The notes under the pieces were generated by a model. That model was not told where the DNA came from and searched no databases. It saw only the letters and a list, made by a program, of their open reading frames with translations. DNA of 64,000 bases, taken from positions 357,501 to 421,500 of the forward strand of contig CALZFC010000279.1 in the NCBI GenBank assembly GCA_945643635.1, written 5' to 3'. The stretch is from Allodiplogaster sudhausi. Taxonomy: Eukaryota; Nematoda; Chromadorea; Rhabditida; Diplogasteridae. Position 1 is the first letter of the stretch; the number at the start of each line of letters is the position of its first letter. The position numbers were made by a program, and so were the translations under genes. This document shows, one piece after another, positions 10,554 to 21,920 of the stretch.

Positions 10554-12281
10554 TGCCACGCTTTTGAAAAGGGAAAGGTGTTTTAGACGTAAATCGCTTT
10601 GTTCTATCATGGTGTTTGAGCTGTTATTTTCTGCAATATTCTACTTTATAGAAATCGCCCTGTTACTTTATAATCCCTTAGCACCAGAAGCGAACAGAAT
10701 ATAGTAGGGTGCGCATTGGCTGTAGCTCAAAGCCCATTGAATTTCTGTTTCGATGAATTGTGAACAATCGTTTGAATAAGTTTCTAATGCCACAAAACTT
10801 ATAGTACTTTAAATTATTAGATGGGAAATGAATTTTTTAATCCAAAGTCATGCATAAATAGTATCTATTACCCAATTCAGGGCAAAATAAACAATGTGCT
10901 ATTTTTAAACTGCAACCCTTCCTTATTCCCTTTTGCGTCCACAACTTTTTATGGTCTTGAAATATCTCCATCGAAGTGCATCCGGATATGATTTCGTATG
11001 CCTGAATGGCCATCCATAAGCATGTCCATATGTGCACACATGACCTTGATCCCTATACGTACATACATATGCATGAAATACGAATTGTTTGTTTGTTTAA
11101 AAACATTTTATCCTTGAACCAGATTGGCCAAATTTGCAGGCTTACTATGTATGTTCACTTACATGCATAAGTATGTATGCATATTTCAATAAGAGGGAAT
11201 CAAGAAGATATTGCATACATACATAGATACATAACTGTATGCGTTCCCAGACACATACATTATGTATGTATGTATGTATTGGCCGAATTATAAATATGAG
11301 TACTAATTTAATTTAAAAAGTGATATTTTAAAGTACTTATCCGTCTATGAAAATGAATGAAGGTAAGAAATATTCAAAGTAAAGAGCACCTGTTGAGGCG
11401 TCTGTCCAGATACCATCACTTGCCTATTTTATAACAAACGGTCGAGCTGCAGTTCATAGGCAGATGACGTCAAGAAAGTGTGATGTGACTCGTACGAGGG
11501 GACCGTTACGTACGTTGCATAAGTGTGGAATTTGTTGTGATAGGGCGGCAAAAGGATATGATTTTAGCAAATATTGACGAAAATCCGTCACCTGTGCGCC
11601 CTAAATATGCACTCGAGAATATACTGTTTATCTGCGCTCTCTCTCTCCCTCTCTTTCCCTCTCTCTCTCTCTGTCTCTCTCTCTCTTTCTTTCTCTCCGT
11701 TTCCGGCAGTCTCTCCGACGTGTTTTCAGACTTTAGTGAACCGTAATGTATACAAACGCGTGGCGCAGCCACTGTCTCCACCGACTCTGGAATAATGTAG
11801 TCACAATGTTATGAAAGCGTTCTCTGATGCTAGAGGAGACAAGCTAAGAGCAGAATATTGACGGGAAGAGAGAACAGCAGGGTGCTTGCAATGCCGGATA
11901 TCGCGATAGTAGTGAACGAAGAATGATAATACATACAAGTTTGCACATATAAAGCAACTCCGGAGTGTACGTACATTGAAAAAATATTCTACTTATTTAT
12001 GATTTGTATATATGTATGTACTGCAACAATATACTGTTGTCAGTGAAGAATACATACTAGGTGTGTCGCTGCCTTAATTTTGAATGTTTGCAACTAGTCT
12101 CTTCAATGTATTGAAGAGTATCTGGCAAGAGTTGAGAGGGAACGAGTGTTGATCGAGACCGATATTTCCCTATAGTTGTATCTACATATGCAAGTATCTA
12201 TGAAAGATCACTGTAATGATTAAACGAGTATGATGTCTGTTAAGTGATCAAAGTCGAGGAGTGTACACAGGGAGCTTTCCT
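10554..12281. other. Spacer of unit A with ATGT and CT repeats
   Basis: No gene is supportable. There are short ATGT/ACAT runs at about 11040-11280 and a CT microsatellite at 11636-11700. The CT patch is preserved in unit B at 16234-16292. Confidence 0.6.
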
Positions 12282-12406
12282 GGCTATATTCTAGTATAGG
12301 TGTCCCATGGCAATGGGACGCCTTTATTTTTCATTGATGGTACGCCGTTATTTTTCATGGGGCGCCTATAATTCGATGGGACGCCTACATACACTAGAAT
12401 AGAGCC
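12282..12406. mobile_element. 125-bp MITE with imperfect terminal inverted repeats
   Basis: The left end ggctatattctagt pairs with the right end (reverse complement ggctctattctagt), continuing imperfectly to gtgtccca / gcgtccca. The inside holds several gggacgcct-like motifs. It is bounded by gctttcct and gctctcct, a probable 8-bp target duplication with one mismatch, as for hAT-type elements. The tandem copy (about 16870-16880) lacks it, giving an empty site. It has no coding capacity. Confidence 0.7.
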
Positions 12407-13344
12407 GCTCTCCTGCTGCTGCGTTCCGTTTCTCCTTCATCGCCCTCGCCTTCGTTACTCCACTTGACAATGTGATGAAGACGACCGTACTTACGAATAG
12501 CCTTAGCACATTCTGATGGAAATGATGAAGGACTTGCTGCCTTTCCACCGTTGATCTGACGCAAACTATGCAAATGACGACGCCTCAAGTCAAACTGTCA
12601 TGTTTATTCATATACGCCTTATAATCGCCTTATAGAAATGTTTTCGCCGCTGCTATTGTCCTTGCGTGGGAACGCAAAGTTCCTTCATTCATTTCGACTT
12701 TGAAGTTCTGTCTCTGACAATGAGGCAACAATGTTTTCTGCCTAAGAGTGTTGAAACAACGGGGCAAGGTCCATACAATGGAGAGACACGGGAAATGTAA
12801 GGATTTCCAGTGTGTAAAAAAAATTCTGATTCCAATGTAGTTTTCAGCTATTCATTATTCAGAGCTTCTCAAACTTTTCAACTGAACGTTCCATAACAAT
12901 ACAAAGTTGAAGTTTCGCATTGCATCACTGTTAATTGTAGAGTATGCAGAATTTGCATGCGTGATTTCGTTTCTTACAATTTCATTCGGATCTCTGTTAA
13001 ACATTCTTTACTACAATGAGTATGGTGTTTTCAAGTACGATTTACAAATCTCATATTCTTTTATAATATAGATATACATGTACAGCACAATTATTTGTTG
13101 TATTTCTAAGGGATGAAAAGCATACATTTGGAAACAAAGTTTACAGAGCACGGTATCTACATACTGCAAATTTGGCGTATTGCTTTGAATTCCAATAGAG
13201 AGCTCTCCACCAACGTATTTTCAATGATAAATTACCCGCTTAGTTTTGAAATGGAAGTGAATATTTCCATTTAATTGCATCGAAAATCAAAAATAGAGAT
13301 AAATATGTTTAAAATTGATCAGAGACACCAGATTGAGTTTATTT

Positions 13345-14966
13345 TTACATGTCGACAATGCATTTCTTGCAAACGGAGATGTCATTCAATGGCGTGTAGA
13401 CGAGTTCTTCGCTTTTCCTGAAAAAAAGGACAAGAATAATTTAAATTGTTCAATTATTAAATAAGTCATTGGTCAGAATATGAATTTTTAAGGAAGGTCA
13501 AATAGATATCGCACCTCTTGGACGAGAACGCCGAGAAGACGACTGTAAGCGTCCATAGTTTGTAGAGGAGAACAGCAATAACGACCTTCGGATACCTGAG
13601 ACTCTTCTCTTCGCTGCTCTCTTCGTCCTATAAAGATAACTCTAATTCTTCTTTTCTCACTGAATAATTATTGAATAGGCAACAATTTAAAAAAATTCGC
13701 ACAGTTGTTTGGTGAACTCACAAAAGAGTGAAAAATTAATTTACCATAACATTAAATAAAATAAAAAGGTAGCAAACCTCAGCGAATGAGCCCACTGTTG
13801 AGGCAGCAAGCATGCCGATCTCGAAAATCTGAGGAAATATAATTAACAAAAAACATATGAGTTGTAATTAACGTCTGCCAGTCTTGTAATCTTAGAAAAA
13901 TATTCAAACAAAACTGTTTACAATATGTACGTAGAGGGGCAGCAGCATCAACCAAGATCGACGCGAGTTTGCTTGGATACCAGCGATTGCAAGAAGACCC
14001 GCAAGACCACACGCGGCGGAGATGAAGGGCTGTTGAAAGAGAGATGGGGAGAGAGAAGGAGAGAGAAGAGAGAGAGAGAAGAGAGAGAGAAGGAGAGAGA
14101 AGAGAGAGAGACGGGGAGAGAGGAGAGAGAGAGGGGAGAGAGAGAAGAGAGAGAGAAGAGAGAGAGAGAAGGAGAAAGAAGAGAGAGAGACAAGGGGAGA
14201 GAGAAGAGAGAGAGAGAAGGAGAGAGAAGAGAGAGAGATGGGGAAAGGGAAAAGAGATAAATAAGAGGAAAGAGAAGGAGAGAGAGAGAAGAGAGAGAGA
14301 AGAGAGAGAGAAGAGAGAGAGAGATGGGGAACGGGAAAAGAGAGAAAGAAGAGGAAAGAGAAGGAGAGAGAGAGAAGAGAGAGAGAGAAGAGAGAGAGAT
14401 GGGAAAAGGGAAAAGAGAGAAACAAGAGGAAAGAGAAGGAGAGAGAGAAGAGGGAGAGAAGGGGAGAGAAAACGGATATAGACCGAGAGAGTGGCATAGG
14501 AAATTGATTTTTTACCAATCTTAATCTCAGAAAGGAAAAAAAACTATTCGGAAAATGGATGACCATGCCACTGTCTATAAAAAGCCCAACTAACAGCGTG
14601 GAAGACGCTGTCTAGTGAAGCAGTTGCAGACGTGAATCCGCTGAGAACGTCGCAGACAAAGTCCGTAAAGTAGAGAATGCCGAGGAGTTGGACAGCGAGC
14701 TGGAAAGTTAGTCTATTAATGTTAATCGTCTGAACAAAACATTGGAGCTGTTACCACGAATACATTTAGAGACGGTCTTGCCCATAAAATAAATTAATGG
14801 TAACAACCTCGACGGTAATGCCTCCGCAGCAGCACATGGCGGGAGAGGAAGGAGTTGATGGATTAGAAGAAGCCGAGGAATCGGGAGATTCGACGGGAGA
14901 GGAAACCGAGGCCTCCTTCGCCGGCGTCTTTCCCGCGCTGCAGCTGCCGTTGACTTTGCACGTCAT
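13345..14966 (-). CDS. Four-TM CCCGG-family protein R (about 199 aa)
   Basis: Exons (minus): 14808-14966, 14595-14699, 13931-14029, 13778-13828, 13515-13627 and 13345-13417, all in phase with gene Q and nearly the same protein. Exon 3 differs: the acceptor used in Q (ctttcag) is ctttcaa here. The next AG three bases later (caacag) can serve, costing one Gln codon, so the frame survives. Intron 2 contains the expanded GA array. The 5' flank is new: identity with unit A breaks a few bases before the ATG, and 61 bp further the divergent 62-aa ORF begins. The promoter of Q is therefore absent, so expression may differ or be lost (inference). Confidence 0.65.
14033..14475. repeat. Expanded GA microsatellite in intron 2 of gene R
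   Basis: About 440 bp of GAGAGAAGAGAGAGA-type units, with higher-order repetition (agagatgggg...gggaaaagagata blocks recur). Gene Q has about 140 bp at the same place, so the array roughly tripled after duplication or shrank in A. Confidence 0.9.
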
Positions 14967-15026
14967 CTCGGTGGCTGCACAAAGATTTGGAGGAAAAAAG
15001 CTTCAATATTAACAATAGGAGTTCTG

Positions 15027-15215
15027 ATGGACGAGAAGGCCGCGGCATTTATGCAATGGCATCTCTATTCGCAGGAGAAAGAAGACAAAGCAGTCGCAGA
15101 TCGATTGAAAGAGTGGGAATTGAGTGAAGCCAGGGAGGCAGGGGCTAAACGAAGACTGACGGGCTCGCTTTTCAAGAAGAGGAAAGTTCATAACACAACC
15201 TGTGCATACTATTGA
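15027..15215 (+). CDS. 62-aa charged ORF, divergent from gene R
   Basis: ATG to TGA, 62 codons, rich in Glu, Lys and Ala with a basic KKRK cluster near the C-terminus. It has no signal peptide and I do not recognise it. It starts 61 bp from the gene R start in divergent orientation. The homologous stretch in unit A has lost its ATG and has an in-frame stop. Either this is a short gene or exon kept only here, or an accidental ORF in a duplicated spacer. Confidence 0.3.
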   Translation: MDEKAAAFMQWHLYSQEKEDKAVADRLKEWELSEAREAGAKRRLTGSLFKKRKVHNTTCAYY

Positions 15216-17270
15216 ATTGCCACGCTTTTGAAAAGGGAAAGGTGTTTTAAACGTAAATCGCTTTGTTCTATCGCGACGTCATGGTGTTTGAGCTGTTATT
15301 TTCTGCAATATTCTACTTTATAGAAATCGCCCTGTTACTTTATAATCCCTTAGCACCAGAAGCGAACAGAATATAGTAGGGTGCGCATTGGCTGTAGCTC
15401 AAAGCCAATTGAATTTCTGTTTCGATGAATTGTGAACAATCGTTTGAATAAGTTTCTAATGCCACAAAACTTATAGTACTTTAAATTATAAGGTGGAAAA
15501 TGAATTTTTCAATCCAAAGTCATGAATAGATATCTATTACCCAATTCAAGCCAAAAAACAATGTGCTATTTTTCAATATCTACTCTTCCTTATTCCCTTT
15601 TGCGTCCTCAGCTTTTTATGGTCTTGAGATATCTCCATCGAAGTGCATCCGGATATGATTTCGTATGCTTGGATGGCCATGCTTAAGCATGTCCGTCTGT
15701 GCATACATGACCTTGAGACCTACATGTACATATTCATGTAATAGGAATTGTTTGTTTGTTTAAAAACATTTCATCCTTGAAACAGATTGGCCAAATTTGG
15801 GCTTATGTACATACATACATTATGTATGTATATTTCCACAAGAGGTAATCATGAAAACCCTAATACATGAGTACATACCTACATATGTGGCAGAACAATA
15901 AACATGAATACTAATTTAATTTAAAAAGTGATACTTTTTTTTAAATACTTGTCCGTCTATGAAAGAGAATGAAGGCAAGAAAATAAAGAGCACCTGTAGA
16001 GGCGTCTATCCAGCTACCATCAAGTGCCTATTTTATACCAAAGGGTCAGCTGCAGTTGATAGGCAGACGATGAAAACAAAGTGTGATGTGGCTAGTACGA
16101 GGGTGAACGCTACGTTCGCTCAATGAGTGAGAAAGGCCATGATTGTTGCAAATATTTGCCACCTTTGTCTCCGACGAAAATCCGTCCCCTGTGTGCCCTA
16201 AATATGCACCCGAGAATATACTGTTTATCTGCGCTCTCTCTCTCCCTCTCTTTCCCTCTCTCTCTCTCTGTCTCTCTCTCTTTCTTTCTCTCCGTTTCCG
16301 GCAGTCTCTCCGACGTGTTTTCAGACTTTAGTGAACCGTAATGTATACAAACGCGTGGCGCAGCCACTGTCTCCACCGACTGTGGAATAATGTAGTCACA
16401 ATGTTATGAAAGCGTTCTCTGATGCTAGAGGAGACAAGCTAAGAGCAAATATTGACGGGAAGAGAGAACAGCAGGGTGCTTGCAATGCCGGATATCGCGA
16501 TAGTAGTGAACGAAGAATGATAATACATACAAGTTTGCACATATAAAGCAACTCCGGAGTGTACGTACATACATTGAAAAAATATTCTACTTATTTATGA
16601 TTTGTATGTATGTATGTACTGCAACAATATACTGTTGTCGGTGAAGAATACATACTAGGTGTGTCGCTGCCTTAATTTTGAATGTTTTCAACTAGCCTCT
16701 TCACAATATTGAAGAGTATCTGGCAAGACTTGTGAAGGAACGAGCGACGATCGAGACCGATATTTCCCTAAAATTGTATCCATGCAAGAATCTATTAAAG
16801 ATCACGGCAATGATTAAATGCGAGGATGATATCTGTTGAGCGATCAAAGTCGAGGAGTGTACGCAGGGAGTGCTCCTACGGCTGCGTACCGTTTCTTTTT
16901 CATCGCCCTCGCCTTCGATACTCCACTTGACAATGTGATGAACAAGACCGTGAACACGAATAGCCTTAGCACATTCTGATGGAAACGATGAAGGACTTGC
17001 TGCCTTTCCACCGTTGATCTGACGCAAACTATGCAAATGACGACGCCTCAAGTCAAACTGTCATGTTTATTCATATACGCCTTATAATCGCCTTATAGAA
17101 ATGTTTTCGTCGTTGCTATTGTCCTTGCGTGGGAACGCAAAGTACCTTCATTCATTTCGACTTTGAAGTTCTGTCTCTGACAATGAGGCAACAATGTTTT
17201 CTGTCTAAGAGTGTTGAAACAACGAGGCAAGGTCTATACAATGGAGAGAAAAATAGACACGGGAAATGTG
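15216..17270. other. Spacer of unit B
   Basis: No gene supported. It holds a CT microsatellite (16234-16292) and the shared downstream segment of the duplication. A minus-strand frame near 16950-17051 is partly conserved with 12490-12588 but has no further support. Confidence 0.5.
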
Positions 17271-17353
17271 AGAATGCAAGGAAGTAGAGACAATGGAAAA
17301 AAAGAGACTAGGAACAAGGATGAGGAGGAAACGCATTTTTGCATTTGACCTCA

Positions 17354-19163
17354 ATGACTTCCGCGGTCGATGCTTCGCCAGAAATACCGTCCTTGAATAT
17401 GGATGCAATGTCTTCTTTTACATGCATCTTCTTGACCGTAGTCCAGTTCGGCCTCCCTCTGCTCTCTTGGCCCTTCTTCATCGCCTTTGCCATCCTCCTC
17501 GTCAAGGTCACCGTCATTCATCCGCATTCCAGGTCTGTTATTTTCGTTGTACTCGATCGATACACTATTTAATCGATTAAGCCAAGTTGAGTAGAAATGA
17601 ATAAGTCATGAATGACGATCAGAGTGCTGCTATTCCTGTGGCTTCTGGGAGGCTTGATCGAGACGATGGCAGTGGTGACTTGCCATTCTCTGAAACTTAT
17701 GAGCAGTCGCTGTCTGATCGGCTATGTTGGTGTGTGTGTGATTAGAAATACACTTTCATGACATCAATACTCATTCGCTTATTTCTTCACTTTAGAAGTA
17801 CATTACTCATTCATTCGTTTCTTCCTTCATACAGTGGGCAAAGAGTGGCCAATCTATTCTTTCTTCTTCGGCTACTCGTGTCTCATTGGCACCGAGTTCA
17901 TGATTACACTGGAGCGGCTGGTCGCCAGTAGCCGTCTCGAGAAGTACGCCTTCTCTGCCGGCGCCGTTATCGGACTCGTTACAATGACTGTCGCTGTGGT
18001 ATTAATATAACGCTTTAACGGTTGTACAATGCTAACAGTTTCAGTATTAGTAATTAGATAAGAGATGAAATAAATAATCTTTCAGGTGCTTGTTCTTTTC
18101 TCAGTCATTGCCGTGTTCGCGACTCATGATCTGAATATATCTGGCGCCTTTCTCAGAGTGATCATTTCGACTCCACTCGCCGTGGTCGCCCTCGCCCTCT
18201 TCGGCGCGGCCGACCTCGCAACTCTCGTGGTTCCTTCCTCTCTTCCATTCATCTCAACAAAGCCTTTTTTTGTCTATTATTTTTAAATTGGCTTCTATAC
18301 AAAATGGAAAATGCAGCAACCCCCAAATTTGCCCTCAAATCTCGTCTTTACGCGCTACACGCGGCGACGATATTTGAAACAGCACGGAAATGCTGTACTG
18401 GGCGCACGCTATCAGGTACATGAATACAGGGAAAAGACAAAAAATCATGGCTCTTTTTGTAAACTCAGTTTTGATTAGTATTTAAATTATAATTTTGATT
18501 TCTTTACTCACCCTTTCAAAGCTCTCCGAAGTGGCGCAACTGAATCGCTGCACCCTCGTCGTGACCATCGTCAGTGTGGCGTCGAAGAGTTCCAGTATCT
18601 TGTTCGGCTTCTTGCGAATCATGCGCCAGCAGAACATTAACATTCCGCTTATGCCTCCTCGTTATGCCGAGTTTCCAATCCTCTTCGTCGTACGTTGTCG
18701 TTTTAACCAATGAAAACATATTCTAAATCGTAAAATGACATTTACATATTTATATTTTATATTTTGCTATCTTTATCACTAGATTCACACACTAAACAGC
18801 ATCGTTTGCATCGTTCTCTTCATGCGCCTGCACGGGTACTTTCTAATTTCTTCCAACCTCACTTTATTGACTCTCAGTTTGCCATGTTTAGGGATTTTTG
18901 CTATTGAAACAAAATAAGATGAAAAAATTTACTGCGTGAATTATCCGTCACTATTACCTTTAAAATAATGTTTAATTTAATGTAAGTTACATGATAATGA
19001 ATAGTTAGATGTTTTCTTGAGACGAATGTGGAAGATGACGCAGCGCTTCTGGAGGCGCCTATTTAACCGAGGCGCCGTCGAAGGGTGTAATTGGGTCTTT
19101 TCAACACACCCAATCACATCTGCTGACACTCACTTTGCGCAGATGAAACGGCTCTGGAAATAG
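17354..19163 (+). CDS. Sre-like seven-TM chemoreceptor 1 (350 aa, intact)
   Basis: Eight exons: 17354-17532, 17623-17729, 17835-17998, 18086-18226, 18317-18415, 18522-18689, 18783-18835 and 19022-19163. All introns are GT-AG and all phases close, giving 350 aa. Exon 1 holds TM1 (LPLLSWPFFIAFAILLVKVTV), exon 2 TM2, exon 3 TM3 followed by ERLVASSRLEKYAFSA, like the E-R-x-x-A...YE motif of Sre receptors. Exon 5 has YTRRRYL...LGARYQ and exon 6 starts LSEVAQLNRC, matching the Sre RYQ-x-x-E-N signature region. The C-terminus is cytoplasmic and Arg/Trp-rich. Nematode-specific serpentine receptors are mostly chemosensory GPCRs. First of three tandem paralogues. The Sre assignment rests on motif memory only. 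Confidence 0.72.
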
Positions 19164-19752
19164 CCTGCTGTACATCCGGCATACTGATAATATGTTAATA
19201 CCTGAATGTTTAATATAGCTCGATATTCATCCACTTAGTTATGTATCATAAAGACACATCATGGATTCTTCTTTATTGTTCACCGTCCACTAATATAGCT
19301 AACAATGAGATACACGCATATGTAGTTACAACTTATTGAGAATTATGAAGTCACTATCGATAGACTTCTATTAAACTAAAATTATCGAATTTTCTGCTGA
19401 ATAATATAAACAAAACAGATGAAGCATTTATGGCATGCATAATATGTATGTATGGATATTAATATTTGCTCACGCCCGAGTAAGCCTTTCTGTTCAACAT
19501 GAATATCACGGTTAAAACGGAGAACAAATGTAAACAATGATGATCTTTCATGTTTTTTCAGATGAGACCAGTAGAAGGAAAAGAAGAGAGAAAAAAAGTT
19601 GACACTGTTTATAACGAAGTAAACATTTCAGGTGATATTTCTTCTCACTTCATGTTAATCCCTTCACTTTGACTTCATTTTAACTCTCTGTTAATGATGA
19701 GGTTAATGGATGGCGAATCGTCAAGGCATCTTTTATGTAGACCCTGAATTCG
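19164..19752. other. Intergenic spacer between receptor genes 1 and 2
   Basis: AT-rich, and I see no coding signal. Bases 19700-19750 contain short ATG-led frames that stop at once. Confidence 0.6.
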
Positions 19753-21920
19753 ATGCCTGAATTGACGTGCTCCTTGTTGACGTCACTCCAGTTCAGTCTT
19801 CCCGTACTCGTCTGGTCATTCTTCGTCACCTTCGCCATCCTCCTCGCCAAAGTTACTGTCATTCACCCGCATTGCAGGTTCTTTTCATCATTACTTGAAA
19901 ATAAAAATGATTGGACGGGCGATCCATAAGTCATAATTTTTGAGCCACACAAAGCTCATCATCCTTAGTTTGTATAATACTTATACTTAGTTATGTATGC
20001 ACTTTTAGTTAGCCGTACAAAATAGCAAAAGATCTTGCTTCCTTGCCTTCTTCCTTTGAGAATTATTCATGTTCGGAGAAAAAGAATGAATGGAAAGGGA
20101 ATGGCAGAGTGTTGCTGTGGCTGTGGCTGATTGGAGGAGTGATCGAGACGGTCGGCTTCGTCGCCTTCCACGCGCCCCGCTTGAAGGGAGATCGTAGCCT
20201 TCTGGCTTTCCTTGGTATTACGAAAGAACAGCGCTAACGGAGATATTAATTTAGCATTTTAATTAGTACAGTGATGTGCCGCCAAAATGACCGATTTGGA
20301 AGGCAGCTCGCGCAATGTTCCAATCAACGTGCAAGTCGTAGCTCGTTGGGAAGTAAAAGATGTGAAAATATACTTATATATCTAGAATCGCCTTGTTTTG
20401 GCACATCCAGCACACTATAATTGAGGATATGGTGGCCACGCTTTGAGGGCTAAAATAATGTTAAAAGATTGGAGCTTGGCGCCAAACAAAAACTTCACAG
20501 TTATGTTACTCCTTTCTAACTCATATTTGGAATGAAGTAATATTGGTGCTGTATGTGGAATTTCATTTACTTTTCAATGAAAACAGACTCAATATGTTCC
20601 AAATTGTCTGCAATGAGATGTATAATGCGCGCTGATTGGAACATTTCGGGCCTTTTGGAGGAACATCACTGTATATGATTATTGATTCCTAATCATTGAA
20701 AAGAAAATTCGTACATTGAAAAAATAGAAACCGTTGAGATGGTTCGGAATGGACGACTTACATGTTCGCGTTCGGCTACTGTTGGCTGACGGGCACGGAG
20801 TTGATGATCACCTTGGAGCGACTGATTGCGAGTCGACTCCTTGATAAGTACACTTTCTCGGCAGGAACCCTCGTCGGAGTCGTGGTCGCCACTCTTGGCA
20901 CGGTATGGACATTCGTTCAAAGTTAGGCAAAGATAATAGTTTCCATCTCCCGCTCGTTTTTAATCTTTAGAGAAAGAGACTGGGTAATAGTAATATTTGT
21001 TTATTTATTCTTCGAGCAGAATAATTACAAATAGATGTCTAAACATTCATTGTCCTATACGGAATTGTTAGGGTTACGGTACAATACCGCCGTTTCATGT
21101 GTCCATTTTGAGCTCACTGGCGGCCATAATCGTAACTAAAGACATGATCACAATCGGCGCCGTCCAACTCCCGTCACCGTTCTCTCCTTTTTCCTTTACG
21201 GCTCATGCGACATTGGGACACTTCTGGTTTATTAGCCAATTTGTATAATTTTGATAAACTAACATATATTAATAAAATTAATATACAACAATAACATTGT
21301 ATTCATACATTTGTGTAAAAAATTACAAAGCATATGCAAGAGAAACAAGAGAATTTCATTGAAGATAAATGTTGTATTCACGAGGCACACGGCTCAGCGA
21401 TACTTGCTTCAGCATGGAAAAGCCACTCTTGACGCACGATATCATGTTAATTTCCACGATAGTAATAAAAAAATTTTGTTCTTGATTTACTAACTTAAAT
21501 AATGGTTCTGATGTTTTTTTTTTGCTTTACGAGGTGTCGCAGTTGAATCGATGCACTCTGATGGTCTTGACAGTGAGCGCCGCGGCGAAGAGTTTCAGCT
21601 TCACGATCGGCCTTCTGCGCTTCATGCGCCAGCACGCCATTCACGTCCCTTTTGCGCCTCCGGCTCATGCCGAGATCCCGAGCGTCTTCTGTGTAAGTTG
21701 CTTTGAGCACAATCGAAGAAGAACAAGGCTACAAGAATCCATCTTATCTTCAGATTCATATGCTTAACAATGCCGTATGCATCGCACTCTTCATTCGGCT
21801 GCACGGGTCCTTTCAAAACATATATGTAGTTTTGCGAGAAAAAAATGAACTTTAATTTTTGCATTAATTTTTATGTCCTTGAGGCGAATGCGAAGAATGA
21901 TTCGACGCTTCTTCAATTAG
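19753..21920 (+). pseudogene. Sre-like receptor 2, damaged
   Basis: Exons homologous to receptor 1: 19753-19877, 20108-20214, 20739-20902, about 21099-21226, 21365-21445, 21534-21692, 21754-21806 and 21884-21920. Exon 3 keeps GTELMITLERLIAS. Three defects are seen. First, the acceptor before exon 4 reads ttcat instead of ttcag. Second, exon 4 is 13 bp shorter than in receptor 1 and shifts frame between GAVQL and the TM-like VTVLSFFLYG. Third, exon 8 meets TAG after RRFFN, while a conserved tail (ISADAHFAQMKQLW) lies downstream in another frame up to about 22032. The exon 6 acceptor is also displaced, costing three residues. Probably a recent pseudogene; rescue by an unusual splice pattern is possible. 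Confidence 0.65.

Larger units (their letters stand above)
8170..12808 (+). repeat. Direct tandem duplication, unit A (about 4.6 kb)
   Basis: Unit A aligns along its length with unit B (12840-17270) in the same orientation, and the two units are almost adjacent. Shared landmarks in order: the six exons of a four-TM gene, a short plus-strand ORF region, an ATGT-rich stretch, a CT microsatellite, and the shared end near 12.8 / 17.27 kb (ttctgcctaagagtgttg versus ttctgtctaagagtgttg). Exons are more alike than spacers. Unit A alone carries the MITE at 12282-12406 and about 345 bp upstream of its gene. Confidence 0.85.
12840..17270 (+). repeat. Direct tandem duplication, unit B
   Basis: Second unit of the 4.6-kb tandem duplication (see 8170-12808). 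Relative to A it has lost about 345 bp upstream of the four-TM gene, gained about 300 bp of GA repeat in intron 2, lacks the MITE, and keeps the 62-aa ORF open. Confidence 0.85.

Noticed and set aside
12475..12588. Minus-strand frame MRRRHLHSLRQINGG..., partly conserved in unit B (about 16950-17051)
   Set aside because: Conservation is explained by the tandem duplication. It diverges after about 32 codons, the MITE interrupts the region in unit A, and no splice partners were found.
13904..14566. Long Ser/Leu and Arg/Glu ORFs (up to 220 codons) around 14 kb
   Set aside because: They read through the GA array in an intron of gene R; low complexity only.
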